Positions 23,941-36,400 of a stretch of DNA of 64,000 bases are shown here, piece after piece. The stretch lies in NCBI GenBank assembly GCA_003008705.1, contig PDUO01000066.1, positions 3,489 through 67,488 on the forward strand, in the 5' to 3' direction. Within the stretch, counting starts at the first letter, position 1. Every line of letters begins with the position of its first letter. A model generated the notes under the pieces. It did not search any database and was not told the DNA's origin. It saw nothing but the letters and a program-made list of their open reading frames with translations. Position numbers and translations under genes: made by a program. Origin of the DNA: Pezicula radicicola (lineage: Eukaryota > Ascomycota > Leotiomycetes > Helotiales > Dermateaceae).

Positions 23941-25685
23941 CTGATCCCGAAGCGCGCTGGCGCTGTTCCCGGCCTCGCTCAGGATTCATGCTCGCGCTTA
24001 TGCCGTCAGGAATATACAAGTCATGGCTGTCCTGCTCATGTTTCAAGGTGAAAATCAACTCTCGAATATTATGGCGTTTCTTTACAACCTTAGACGCCCC
24101 AAATGGTGCTTGTACTTGTCCATCTTGTAGAATCTGTGTAAGAAAGCGATGCTGATCTCGACAGAACCTTTCGGCATTTTCGAGCAGAAAGACTCCACAA
24201 TCAAACGATGTCTCCTGTTGGAGCTGCTGTGCAGCCTCCTTGTGCTTCAATTGTGCGGTAAGAACCATCTCCGACTTCGAAATAAGACTGGCCTTCTGGA
24301 ATAAGTACTGGCGAAGAGGTGGGATTGCGAGCGTATACTGCTTCCTCCGATTTGGTAAAGAATCGAGGAAAATAATATACGGGCATATAAGATCTAGGCG
24401 ATTGCTTTTCTCCGACTCTGTAGCGGACGCCAACAGAGATTTCAAATTGCCAATAATAGCAAGATACTAATGATGTTGTTCATGAAGTGGGATAAGCATC
24501 CACTCTATTCCAACATTCTAGTTTCTGCAAGTCCTTACAACAACTTTATTTACATCTGTAGACAGTTCGCTGTAAAAGAAAGAATTATGGAGGCAGACCT
24601 TCGACGAAAGACAGAACTCTTCGCCTACGAGCCAAAAAAGGTAAAGGTTGATAATTTCGTCATTTAACCACTGCCCATAATCCAGCCGGCTTATATCTTC
24701 CTTCTTCGCCCTTGTTCTCTGATACGTAAGATCAGAGTCTTTACCCCAGTGTGTCGATATCCAGTGTGGGTTTTTTTGTGTCCATCGTTGCTGCTCGGTC
24801 GATCCCATCACAAATGGCTGGTCTAGATCACTATCCTCAAAGAAAGGAACCACCAGTAAGTCGTTTGTAGCCGAACCAAACTAACCTTCGGTGGCCTCAT
24901 CAGTATCGAGAGCCTCCTTATCAGAAGAGTGGTCACTAAAGCTACCCCAGGCACCACCTGGCTCATCATTATAGCGTAAATCATCATCTATGTTAAAGGG
25001 CTCTTCAATTGGAGTACGCCGACCTTGTTCTGGAGTAGCAGGGGAGTCACTACCACGACTCTCTAAACTCATTCCTTCTGGCATAGATGGAGCAGATGGA
25101 ACAGATGGAGCAGCTTTAGACGATGGCGGACTGATCGGAGGAGTATGTAAAAATGCCCTTGCCCTTGAAATATCCAAGGGTACGAAGATAGTAGCATCAT
25201 TACGAGCGATCTGCGAATCTGCGTCGTCTTTGCTGCTCGAGCGTTGGCAGTAGCACTCCCAGACTCATTCCAGGGCTTTTGGTTATGATTGCAGCAAGGT
25301 CTACTATTGCCCGCCGCGAACGCACAATCTCCTTGCCCAGATATAAGTACATATGCCATATGTCGGTCCCAAAGCTCTTTACCAACCTCTAGAGTCGTTT
25401 CTGCCTGCCCAGCTGCAATTGAGTGTGTTGTTCCTCGTGCTGGAGCTTGATTATGCCAAGCAACTCAGCTTCGCCCAGATCTGTGTGTAAGCTGGCCCAC
25501 GCGCCAAATGAATGTTCAAGGTTACGGCCATCCTTGGCCTCGCAGGTATATTTGTCCTGGAGGTTGAGCCAGGCTACGCTTGCGTGTTCGCGGAGGCGCG
25601 TAAGGTCTTTGACTCCATTGTAAGCCTCGCGGAGCTGCCTCACAGCCAGTTCCAGGTCTATAGGCGCCATGACAGAAGATGTCAC
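23900..25685 (-). pseudogene. Ulp1-like C48 cysteine protease pseudogene
   Basis: Minus strand, from about 25668 (MAPIDLELAVRQLREAYNGV) through a helical N-terminal region, a Pro/Ser/acidic linker (25177-24890) and a C-terminal C48 fold. Seen: LDYGQWLNDEIINLYLFWL (start of the Ulp1 domain, about 24690), PYIIFLDSLP (about 24370, strand with the catalytic Asp) and QQETSFDCGVFLLENAERF (about 24210, oxyanion Gln and nucleophile Cys). The stretch that should carry the catalytic His is scrambled between 24518 and 24445. In-frame TAG codons occur near 25395 and 24882, and there is a frame change near 25230. Such Ulp1-type proteins deconjugate SUMO, and some are carried by mobile elements; whether this one was is not shown. 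Confidence 0.7.
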
Positions 25686-25873
25686 ATCGCGGGTAGGAAG
25701 TCAGTCCTTGAGTTGGCTTATCGAGACGAGACGAGAGGAGACGAGGAAGCTATTGTTGTCGTTGTTGATGGCGGCGTCGACCCTTTTTTTTCTCTTCTAT
25801 GCGGAGGAATGAAGAATAGTGGCACTGAAGTTACAACTCGTAACTCGCAACTGAGTTGGGTATACGAAGGGAA

Positions 25874-25926
25874 GATGGTGATGGTGATGGTGATGGTGAT
25901 GGTGGTAGTGGTGGTGGTGGTAGTGG
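25874..25926. repeat. GATGGT/GGT microsatellite
   Basis: Tandem gatggt units passing into ggtagtggtggt. It lies just upstream of the Ulp1-like relic. Confidence 0.9.
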
Positions 25927-25939
25927 ATGCTGTGGTGTA

Positions 25940-26970
25940 GAAGGTGGTTGTATAGGACCCCGCCGAGGGGTGCTTTCCCAAAAATCAAAACCTCAGGCTC
26001 GGGTCTGAACAGAAGAAAAGACCACAACCTAAGCAGGTATACGTATAATAATTATATTTCAGGCATTTAGGAAGCATTTCGAAAGCTAAAACTTAGTAAA
26101 TAAATCTAGACACAATTAATTGACCTATTAGAATGTTCTAAGTTGTTCATTAAAAATTCAGGTGCGTATATATTTGCGTACCGTACCTAAGATGCACATC
26201 GTCGGACTGCAGGTGAGATACACATGGATGAAAGTTCATTGAAAATTCATGAATTTTCGACATCTTAATGAATTGAATTGGGCTATATACAAACGGAAGT
26301 TGAATTGAATTCAAAGGGGTCAAATGAAGATGAATAAGTTTATTTCTGAGCCCTATTTCCCTGCTGTGTGTGCTTTACAATCATGACCTACAATAGTCCA
26401 GCGGCTGTCCAAATTGCCAGTCAATAGTAGTTGGTTTGTCATGGCCACCCTGCTCCTTCACCTCAATGCCAGACAAGTAGCACCGTGCTGGTGTGTGCAT
26501 CCATCATTTAGCATTGGCTTGGCAGGAGGACGCGATGGTTTGCGCGACGGTTGTGTGCTTATCGTCGTCAATGGCAAGGGCAAGGTCTGCTTGTATCTCG
26601 ATCGATACCAAATGAAATACCACTAAAACTAAAGACACTATTCCAGGTTTCTCCCGGACTATACCAAGTCTGTACAGGCTCATATGCTCATGTATAGCTG
26701 TCCCAATGAAGCGAATAATGTGGGTACAGCCTATGTATGCTTCGGACTCTGAAGGGTGAACGTAGTAGCATGGACGGTCGGGACTGCTATTAAGGCTTAT
26801 TCGATTGCCGTAAACTATATTCTTAACACCGTGCCTCTTTCTATCATCATCCTCCTGCATTGATGTTAACCATGAGCTCTATCTTTCTCTTGGTGGAAGA
26901 TGACTATCTCTAAAAACCTACAATAGTAATATTCGTGGCTTCCCAAACAATGCTTGAAACAGAGGCGACT
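25940..26970. other. Gene-free region
   Basis: Contains palindromic attcatgaatt-rich sequence at 26230-26320 and no coding sequence that I can support. Uninterrupted frames of 70-118 codons occur but lack recognisable motifs. Confidence 0.45.
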
Positions 26971-26971
26971 A

Positions 26972-28268
26972 CTAAGCTATTATTAAGATAGTAGTATCCT
27001 TGACAGCCTGACTACTAGCACACTTACTATAGATGATCGTGAAATCGGGGACATCTAGTTCGCTCGGTTCGAACGGTCCTTTACCATCGTTCTTATCGGG
27101 TATCGCCCAACGGAGCGTGCAGATGAGTTCCGTACACCTCTCGACGAGCTGGCACATTTTGTTCGTCTCCTCGGAATGAGCGATACCAGCTACAGCTTGC
27201 CACTCAGCTCTCGCGCTATAGGGATCGCGATAGCGAAAAAGGAAACCTATGCAATGTTCGATCCGGGGAGCTTTGTCTTATGAGCGGAGCGGAAAGCCTC
27301 GTAATCCCCAGTGCGGAAACTCTCGACAAGCTGGGAGAGCGTTGTCTTTTGTTCGTCGGTTGCAGTGTATATGCGTGCCTTGGTGAGCTCCGCACAGATC
27401 TTGGCCATTTCCTCAGTATGGTCACCGCGACAGAGGAGGAAAACTGTAGCTGGACGCTGGCCTCCGATCTCGATCTTTCCGAGAAGCTAGGGCGCAGCAG
27501 GGTCCTTCTCCACAGAAGCCTGGAGAATTTCGAACATATCAAAGTCCTCGGGCGTTGAGATGTTGCTGTGGGCGTGTTTCTGAAGGCGAGTGTTCTCTGG
27601 AGCGATCTTTTTGGCTTCCATCATCCTGGCGAGGGCCTCGATCTCTTCCTTTGTGATCCGTTCCTTGCCAGGGGGTAGTAACTAGACTGGCTTGTTTCAT
27701 CGGGGTACCCAAGAGTAGCCGGTAGAGTTGCCATCATCGGGTCAAGGATATCCTCAAGCTTCGCGCTTGCCTCGAGTAATATGCTCGCCATCTTGCTGAG
27801 AGCATCTTTGGAAACATCTGGGACGACCTTGCGGTCTCCATCATCCTGTCACTGCGGCATTAGTAAGCCAGGCCATAGCGCGGAAGCTCGCAAGTTGTGG
27901 TGGCTACCCACGAAATAGTTGCCAAGGCTGGACAGGAACATGCTAGCAAACTCGAGCCATGCATCGAGATCCTCCTGCTGTACGCCGCGGTCACTAAAAT
28001 CGTCCCATCGGCCACTGCATACCCTGTGCAGCTCAAGAATGAAGTCAAATATGCCCTCTGCCTCGGGCGATGTCTGATGAAGCATGATCCAACTACTGTA
28101 CCAGCACGCCCGCGCTGGGTAGTGAGCGTAGACTTTGTAGAGTTTCTCATCCTTGGTCTCATCCTTGGTCTCATCCTCGGCGAGGCTATCAAAGACCCTG
28201 CGTGCCTTCAGCTTGTGCGTGACCTCGCTATCTTTGTGATTATCCGAGGCTGGTATCTTGAAGCTCAA
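26972..28268 (-). pseudogene. Dipeptidyl peptidase III (M49) pseudogene, 3'-truncated
   Basis: Minus-strand remains of the N-terminal half of the zinc exopeptidase DPP III. Legible: YAHYPARACWYSSWIMLHQTS (start about 28140), EGIFDFILELHRVCSGRWDDF, GVQQEDLDAWLEFASMFLSSLGNYF, LDPMMATLPATLGYP, MFEILQASVEKDPAAP then TAG, KICAELTKARIYTATDEQK, FRTGDYEAFRSAHKT and, from 27157, LICTLRWAIPDKNDGKGPFEP. Several frameshifts and stop codons break it. Sequence stops after IIYSKCASSQ, before the zinc-binding HExxGH region, so the catalytic half is absent. This gene is normally single-copy housekeeping, so the remnant is probably a duplicate. Confidence 0.8.
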
Positions 28269-28619
28269 GAGGGAGTTTCAACGTTGTCCGTTTGTTGTGT
28301 CGCTGGCGCAGTAGGTAAAGAAGGCCTAAGGGTGTTATATATTCAGGTCATCTGGCGGTGAATGGCAGCAGGAACCAGAATGGAGCCGCAAGTTGCTCGA
28401 TAGCTCGAGCCACAGCGCGGAGAACCTTGCTGGCGATTTGGTTATATAGTATTGTAGCTGTCGGACTGTAGGCAAGTCACGGGCGACAAGGCTTCACTAT
28501 AGACAATGCCGTATTTGCTTTTCTGCCCGGCGCCGCCCTCTCACAAAATCCTGCGGGGTTACAAAGAGGAACCCTCTCTGCGCTGAAAGAATCTAAAGGC
28601 ATTAGAACAAGTCCCCCGC

Positions 28620-29146
28620 ATGATCAAGTCTCTGGCTCTCAAGGCCGAAGCGTTCAATGGCTACTGCACAAGAAGCTATGTGATCAGCAACGCGATAAAA
28701 GAGGTTTGCTTCGATATTCAGCTCCAGTTCGCAGACTTTTTCACAGTCTCCATCAAGCACATACGTGCCGCAGGTGAGACACAGCCTCCCTAGGACGAAC
28801 GAGAACTTATTCGCATATAACTAACTCGTTGATAGAGTCAGGTGAACAGGGGTACTCGGCTACCGGACCTCAGCAGTGCATCCAACAGCGCTACGAAATA
28901 GCTATTTTAGAGCTTGGAGAGGCTCTCTCACGGCTGAAAAAACTCATCACTGTCGGAGCACCTGGTGGGGATCGCCCATCCGTAGAGATGGTCATTAGGA
29001 ACCCAGCGCCTAAGCAGTGCTGTATCATAATGCCACCAACGAAGACTAGCCGCCTTTTCGACCGGCTTACGATGTGGTTTTGTGGGTGTGCGGCGAGAAA
29101 GACGCCTCCTTACAACAAAGCTTTACCGATATTGCTATGCGACTAA
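28620..29146 (+). pseudogene. Hypothetical two-exon gene fragment
   Basis: An exon from an ATG at 28621 (MIKSLALKAEAFNGYCTRSY, then FADFFTVSIKHIRAA) joins, through a 66-nt intron with GTGAGA donor and GATAG acceptor, to ESGEQGYSATGP and a helical stretch (IAILELGEALSRLKKLI). The helical character faintly recalls N-terminal regions of fungal NACHT/ankyrin proteins, but no P-loop or repeat follows. The frame ends at 29146. Function unknown; probably a fragment. Confidence 0.35.
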
Positions 29147-30369
29147 AGCTGCTCGGAGCACAGCTTTAGTTTTATGATAAGAATCGGGTCCTCGTTCAGG
29201 ACTGGTTCCATAACCCTGGCGGCTCATTGGCTCTAGGTCCGCATGCCATTTCTTCCATGGCTGCTCGAGCTGAATTTCAAGTTGTTGGGCGGAGGGCATG
29301 GTGGGGATGTTGCGATATTTTGAAGGGCTTTGCTGTTTATAGAGTTATAGGTCAAAAAACCAAGGCCTGAAATAACGAAGTCCTAGAAGTCAGCTTTCTT
29401 TTGGTCATCTGGGTTATTTATATTTGCGTGGACCAGAACCCATGAGTAGTGAGGCGGACCGGGTACGCTTTCCTGGCGGATGTCAGCCAATAGTGCACTT
29501 AGTACAAGGATGAGGATTCAAATGGCCTAGCAGGTGTAGTTTTTAAAGTTGAAGACTTAACGTATATTCTCGGCCTTAAGAGCATATGCCAGTGTCGACC
29601 ATCCATGAATAGAGTTGCATCGGATGGCGCTACTCCCAATATCTGATAGTAGTATACGCATATTAAATACTACACCATTGGTGGAAAATGGCTTATGAGC
29701 CTCGTGGTCACGTATCATAGACCGAACAGTGACTCAGATATCGCCGGACATCATAACCTCGACCAGGAAGGAGGACAAAATGAGACAATCCGAAGCAGAG
29801 GTGGTTACACAGCAGCAGCTAGCATATCTTGCGGACGCACTCTTGGTTGAACCAAGTCAACCACTTTACAGTAATGGTCCACTAAGATTCAATAAGCCTT
29901 CAATGTGCTATACGTCCTTCTACCGTCTCAACCAGTGCAAAGCTAGTTGATGCTTAAAACAACTTGAATGTACACCGAAAGAAGGACGCTAAGGCAAGTC
30001 CGAACCCATACAGAGGCTCGCCATACACATACTTCGCACATACCTAAACAATCTAGCCTTTTATGCCTGTGCGTTCTCTCCGATATTCTATTTATAAGGG
30101 GATTACAGCAAATAGGTAATTAAGAATCACATAGAATGCTACCCTTATAAGTAAAGTCTAGTATAGATGTATAGATGTAGGGGGCTTGATTGTTCGGGCA
30201 TGTACGAAGTAAGTAGGGATATGTCCAAAGGCAAGGCACTTATAGCGTCCTGCACAAAGAGCAGTATTACAAAAGCATCGTCTCCCGGTATATATAAGTC
30301 TTCCCTCGCAGGTTTTACTTCTCAGTAACTAAAGGCATTCGCGAAGCACCAGTCTCTGGACGGCCAGCT
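29147..30369. other. Gene-free region
   Basis: About 1.2 kb without a defensible gene, RNA or repeat. Confidence 0.45.
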
Positions 30370-31175
30370 ATGGAGACCTCCATCTATCACATTGCTAGGA
30401 CCCCAAACCTGGAAACCACAAAAGCTTTCAGTACAGACTTCCCCATTGACCACATTGAAGGCGCTCGCCGAGAGAACACCCAGCCTAACCACCGTCGTGT
30501 GACTGTGTCCGCGATCGAGGACCCGAAAGAATAGAAGCTCGATATCTATGGTTTCTGCGTTCTGCGTGGCAACACCCACCTCGACCCCGACAAAATCTAC
30601 AGGGACAAAGCCGCTGTGCAAGATACCTACTGGTATGAGCTTGAAGCGATTCTGCACAAGAATTTTCCCTAATACTCGAGGATTGAGTGTTTCGATCTTA
30701 CTGTAGGTAGGCTTGAATCTAGCTCAATCCTTCACCGTTTGCTAACGAGGTTGGTGAACTCTCTGTCAAAGGTAAGAAAAAGGGATGCCGACTTCCCAGA
30801 CGTAGTCAGAGTCTATCGCGATAACTACGAGCAGCCGTCCCCGGTCGCTCACTGTGATTAATCCTAGAATGGATCGTTGATGGTTCTCCATTGGTGCTTC
30901 CCTGGCGATGAAAGCTTCTGGGAGGGAAAGAAATTCGATATGTTAAAGTAGGTTGTAAGACTCTTAGTTTCGCCTGACTTTGTTTAGACTACGCCTCGCT
31001 GATCATCACCCACTCGCAGCGTCTGGCGGCCCCTCGCTGTCTGTGACTATACCACCATCGACTAGGAGCATGACATTCTGCTCAATGATGCGATACGTTG
31101 CGATCGGGTGGAAGAAATCTGTGTTCTACATTTCAATAAGGCCCATAAATTTAGGGTCCAGAGGAAGGCGAAAAC
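30370..31175 (+). pseudogene. CmcJ/AsaB/NvfI-family oxygenase pseudogene
   Basis: Plus-strand remains of the fungal CmcJ-like hydroxylase/desaturase family, often found in secondary-metabolite clusters. Starts METSIYHIARTPNLE at 30370; then KLDIYGFCVLRG, VQDTYWYELEAILHKNFP, then IECFDLTVGRLE, VAHCD with missing residues, and in the last part PLAVCDYTTID then TAG, EHDILLNDA, RVEEICVLHFNKAHKF. At least six in-frame stops and frame changes. The V-x-H-x-D iron-site region survives only as PSPVAHCD. It overlaps the 3' end of the minus-strand membrane-protein gene at 31126. Confidence 0.65.
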
Positions 31176-32097
31176 AAACGTACAGCAATTCCAGCAAGGC
31201 ATCAAACCACCGAGTCCCCTCCACCATGGCGCTTGATGGGCTTCTTACGCTCAGCCAGAACGATATTGCCCAGAACAGAGCAGTGTATGCCAGGCCCCAC
31301 AGCAGACTGGGGGCAGCTACCCACCATGTCGGATATCCAGCATTCCAGTCCGAAGGCAGGATCATTAGGTGAGAGAGGTGGGTCAGCCAGCACGAGCCAG
31401 ACCATGAAGGTCGATTCCGAGAAGAAGACACTGGTCTGGTTGCAAAAAACGAGCGCATTGAGTTCGAGGCAGGTACTCTATATGTTGCTTAGATTAGCAC
31501 GGTTTGAAGCTGAAGCCATGACTACGGCAGCAAAAAAAAAAGGAAGTCAGGAAGATTAGAAATATTGCAAGCAGAACTTACTTCCTTCAGCCACGACAAA
31601 TCTACCGTTGTGGGCTTGCTTCTTGAATTGCCTGCTGAGTCTGACATGGCTTTCTTCACAATAGGCTCTACGAGGTCCTGGAATGCCTTCCTGCTGTCTT
31701 CGCTGCTAAGAGTAGCAGCGATGTGAGTCTGAATAAACGTCTGAATCATTGCGTCGGTCGTCTCGCTTGTAGTGCTCTCCAAGATAGAGCCGAACTGTTC
31801 CTTCACCATGTTATTGACGGTGACGTTCTGCGATTCTACGGCCTGCTTCAGCTGCTTAACAATGGCGTTGGGCATGATGGACTGGACCTGTGTTTTGACA
31901 ATGTTTGCGACATCATCTCCAATTGCCTTGACTGACTCCTTGAATTGCTTTGACTCCTTGAATTGCTCTCCAAGGACGTCGCGCAATGTGAACTGGACCT
32001 CTGCTTTGACAATGTTTGTAAGTCCATCTTGAACTGGCTCTGCTGTATCCTGAGAAATCCTTAAATTCAACTGGCTTGTGTTTTGTGAATCGGACAT
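31126..32097 (-). pseudogene. Helix-rich membrane protein with one nonsense codon
   Basis: Start MSDSQNTSQLNLRISQD at 32097. Exon 1 (32097-31582, 172 codons) is an amphipathic helical repeat region (FKESKQFKES, VKTQVQSIMPNAIV, MVKEQFGSILES). A 60-nt intron (GTAAGT, long pyrimidine tract, GTAG) leads to exon 2 (31521-31126) in the same frame. Exon 2 carries one TAA at 31491-31489, ten codons in, then reads to a hydrophobic segment (PTWWVAAPSLLWGLAYTALFWAISFWL) and ends PKFMGLIEM. TAA from CAA is a single C to T change. The protein is either a 182-residue truncated form or a freshly dead gene of about 303 residues. Family unrecognised. It is divergently transcribed from the gene at 32525. Confidence 0.6.
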
Positions 32098-32524
32098 GAC
32101 GAGGTGACAGGGAGAGAAGGAGAAAAGGATAGACAAGAGATAGAGGTGGTAGGAAGGGAAATGAAGGACAGAGACCACTTATCTTATATTGCAACAAATA
32201 AGTGCCCTTCAATTCTTTGGTCATCTATTATGGCAGTGGACGGATTCTACGAGAACTTGCAGAAGTTGTTGGGTAAGTTTTGCCTCTACAAAGACATCTT
32301 GGTTTGTTGCGTTTGCAGAAGATGCATGGAAGATTGCAGAGCGCCATATCTTCTTCTATTATTTGCCTCTATATTGGAGAAACTTTCTTCCGCTCTTATT
32401 TATTAACTTCTTTCCATGACTCTATTATCCCTCTTTGCCTTCAACATCGCCACCGCACCCATCCGTATCTCAGCATCAACAAACGACGCTACATCAACAT
32501 CAACATCAAGCACATCATCTCTAA

Positions 32525-33134
32525 CATGACCGATTCACCTCCAGACATAGGGTAAGAATCCATCTCAACATAACAAAAAAAAAGACTTGCTAACAAGATA
32601 ACTCTTACGAAAGTAGGGCTCCTACTTCCTCTCCTTCGAAGCAACAAACCTTCACTGAGAGCTTCCCTACTCCCGACACCTCTACCGCCGACGTGCGCGC
32701 CTGGCTCACGCAGTGGTTCTGCGAAAAACAGTTCAATCTCCAGCGTCGCGACATTCAGACCTTCATCGCCAACGTCGCATGGGATGGTCAAAGCCTGCAG
32801 AAGTTCAGGTATGGCGTTCTCTTTCAGGACATCAACGTCTGGGGAGCAGGGAAATGGGCGGACCATATTTTAGATGATATCGAGAAGGCGCAGAAGGTGA
32901 GTCCAAGTATCCCTGTGTCTCTCTCCACACTCCACCTCGTTCTACCTATTACATGCAATAATACTAAATGCTGGGGCTGTCTAGATCGCAAAGAGTACAA
33001 GCAAGAGCAAGAGTCGACAAAGCCAGCTTAGTTATCGACAATACATCATCCATACTCTCTTTTTCACCATTGCCATTACCATTGCCTTTGCCTGTCACTT
33101 CTTCTGGGACCGGATACACACGCCTATTGCCTAG
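32525..33134 (+). CDS. Small tail-anchored-type membrane protein, unknown function
   Basis: Three exons, 32525-32550, 32617-32896 and 32985-33134, give 151 residues. All splice sites are canonical (GTAAGA/GTAG and GTGAGT/CTAG with a TACTAAAT branch point) and all phases match. The protein starts MTDSPPDIGAPTSSPSKQ, has a soluble helical core (VRAWLTQWFCEKQFNLQRRD, FIANVAWDGQSLQKF, WADHILDDIEKAQK), a basic Ser/Lys stretch and one C-terminal hydrophobic segment (TLFFTIAITIAFACHFFW) followed by a short tail. This suggests a tail-anchored or type II single-pass protein. No known family recognised. Easily missed because exons 1 and 3 are short. No stop codons, unlike its neighbours. Confidence 0.75.
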
Positions 33135-33412
33135 ATCCAGAAGGGCCTTGAAGGATTGGGCTGGTTGTAGGAGAAATCAGAGTTCTTTGGTTGGAGGAAG
33201 GCTACCGATGTTAGTTTGTGCGTAGGTCTGCATTAGAGAGTAGTTTAGAGATGCAATCCTAAACTTTACGTCCTACTCTCCTCTCCTTCTTATTTTCCTC
33301 TCACTTGCGCGGTATGTGAGTCTAAGTTTCGACGTGAACTAGAATTTAATAAGGATTACCACCTTCCTTTGTTTTCCTCACTGCTCTAACCAAGTTATTA
33401 AGCTGACCGCTG

Positions 33413-36400
33413 TCAAATAACCCTCCACCAAAGCACATAAATACACAACTCATGCCGCGGCAGATATTCAATAGCCGTCAAAGTCTTGCCGGCCGCCAAT
33501 ACAGAAAGGTTACACCCGAGCTTTTGGAAGGCTTCGACCGTCAAGGCAAGAACAAGTCTAGCCTGGTTAGGGTATACTCGCTCCCAAAATCCAGAAAAGC
33601 CGGTCTTAACGGCGTAGTCATCATAGCAGTATCGAATGACCTCGAAAGATTGCTGAGCTTTGCCCATAATAGCACTCCACTCTTCAGGAAAGGACTGCAG
33701 AGATGGAAATTCCTGGCTTGAAGTACTACTAGTGACATTTGGCGTTGAGAAGGGTTGCTCCGAGGAATGTTCCGTACCAGTACCAAACCCCGAATTGCTC
33801 AAGGACTACTCACTCTCTATACCGTCTCGAGCTGCGATATACTCTGCTAGTAGTTTTGGTGTCTCAAGCCTCTGCCAATCGGCACTAGGGATCTCAATCT
33901 TGAAGAAGCTCTGAGCTTCGCTCAATACTTCTATAACCATAAGGGAATCAATTCCAAGGTTGTCAAGAGTGCTGTTATCGTTGATATTGGCGACAGGAAG
34001 ATCAGAGACCTTAGCAATTTCCGGACGTCGTCACCTATAGTCGACCTCTGGGCTGGTGTTGCTTTCTGAAATTATTGTTTCAACCTATCCTGGGCTTTAA
34101 CTGTGTGACTAGCAGCTGCTTTACGTAAACCAAGACGATCTTTGACAAGAAAGTTTATTGCGCTCTTCAATTTGACACCTAGGCCTGTCACTTGTAACGT
34201 ATTTACATTGTTCGCACGAGATAGGACGTTAGCTATCGAGGCTATGGACACCTTGGTGAAATGAGCCCCTAGGGCTAAAAGAACCAAGCTCTTGCCCTTC
34301 TCGTCAAACACAAAAGTGCTATTTACAACTTCTCGCTCGGCAGCGGGGGAGAAATCGGTGACCGAGAAATTGGAATACACGACCCAGGATTTCGACGCCG
34401 CGGACTTGAATTTTGGGCTGAAGTGGACGGAATCTACTTTCGTACACACAAAGACCTGGCCATTACCGCAATTATTCAAGCTGTTGACATGTAACCCGGC
34501 AACTTGGAAAAAGTTGTCGATCGCTAGGGGCTCTAAGATGGTATTTTCCAATTCGGATATGTCATGTTTTAGAAGCGTCACCACTCCGGCAGCCTGGCTA
34601 CCCTTCGAGTAGATGCGGCGGACTCCTCGATAGTATGGAGCGTATATAACCACTTTCTCGAAAACTTTGTATATCATCGAGCCCTGAAGGGCCTCGGCAT
34701 CAACATCGTCTCTCGGACCCAGGAAACGCTCGTAGTTGACCAATCGTTCATAGCGCGCGAAATCAGTGGTCGTCCGTCCGCGGGATGATTCTATTGCCAC
34801 AGTGCCTACAGTATGAGAAAGGCCCCCTGGAGCCTGAAGAGTTTTACCTCTGGGTTGACTGATGTAGGGAGGTGCGGGACAGAGAGGCTGTGCCAGTACC
34901 GCATGGCCGTCCATATACAGCGTATCTTCCTTGCTGCGTGGGTCAATAACGAATTCCGCTTCTAGTTGATTCTTATCCCTGAAACACAAGAGAGAAAGCA
35001 AAGTAGGCTCGGTGCTATCTAACGGCTTTTTGACTTTACTAGGTTTGGTCTCGGCCGTATCCTTCCACTCGAGCTAGTGCCGGGTTTTTTTAAACTGATA
35101 AGGTGGAAGATTGATGGGCTTATATTCAGCCTTCTAGGACCGGTGGAAAGGCCAGAATTACACCCGGTAACCAGCCCGCCACATTATTACAGTGGCATTA
35201 GCTAGTGATCCAGGAGCATCATTGTCGCGGAGATTTAACGGCATGTAGATATCACTGGAAGGCGAGCTTTTATCGAGTATTCGTCGGGCTATACCTGTTA
35301 TAGAAGATTCGGATCCGGCCTCCACCCATGTGCATGGTCCAAGGCGTTGTGAGAGTCTTTTGACATCGTTGAGGAAGTATACTAGGGCCCGGGTATGGTT
35401 GGTGATTAGCTGCGGTGTCGGAATTCCCTAATTGCCATCTATCAAGCAAGTCTCTAAGGGTATTTTAGGCTCACTAAACTTATAGCCTTCGGTGAGTTCT
35501 GTTAGACCAGACAAGATAGGCTTAATAAATTGTAAATGGAAGCCATGGGTTACATTTAGCCGTTGGTACTTTAACTTAGAGTACGAGGAGAATTTTTGAA
35601 TACTGTCAATAACCTCCAACGTCCCGACAAGGACATAACTTGTAGGTCCGTTGTAGCATGCGATCTCAATCTTCGGGTTAGATCCTAGAACGTTGGCAGA
35701 AGATATGGCTTTTAACACAGTGTTAATATCCGCTTTGACGGACACCATTGAGCCACGTTCGGGGCCGCAGTGCGTCTGCATCAAGCGAGCTCGACCACAG
35801 ACAAGATTCAAGCCATCCTAAAGTGACATAGATCCTGCCACACATAGAGCAGTTAGTTGGCCAAAGCTATGGCCAACGACTGCGTCAACCTGTAGACCAC
35901 TGTCAAGCCAAGCCTTAGCACATGCATACTGGAAGGAAAATAGTATGCCATGAAGCTCAACGACATCCTCGATAGAGCTAGTCTTAAAAATCCCTGGAAA
36001 GAGACTAGGCCAACCAGAGGAACGGAGGATCCGGTCGCAGTGCGCTAGATGCGAGCCCAGAATCGATGACGACTTAAAAAGACTTCTATCTAGGCCAACG
36101 AAATCGTTCGTTTGTCCACCAAAGCAGAGCACTACTGGCTTCCTCATGCTGCTCTGAACCTCTACGACCAATGTACTCGACTTAGAACTCTCAGCTTGCA
36201 GGATTTCCATGAGATGTTCCACATTGGACGCAGTGGCAGCCAAAGTATAAGGAAGAGCCATATTGTTCTTAGTGGCTAAGTTGAATGTAAGGCTCCTAAA
36301 GTCCTCGATGGTTGGTAATGGTTGCTTTTTAATTTGGGCGAGTAAAGCAGTGCAATAGGCAGAGAGACTCGCCGCGGAATTAGCCGAGATATATACCGGA

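Noticed and set aside
22071..25926. GATGGT tracts as a CRISPR-like or coding repeat
   Set aside because: They are simple microsatellites without spacers and outside any supported gene.
27060..27080. ggttcgaacggtcc as a tRNA T-arm
   Set aside because: It lies in the DPP III relic (GPFEPSELD on the minus strand), and no cloverleaf can be drawn around it.
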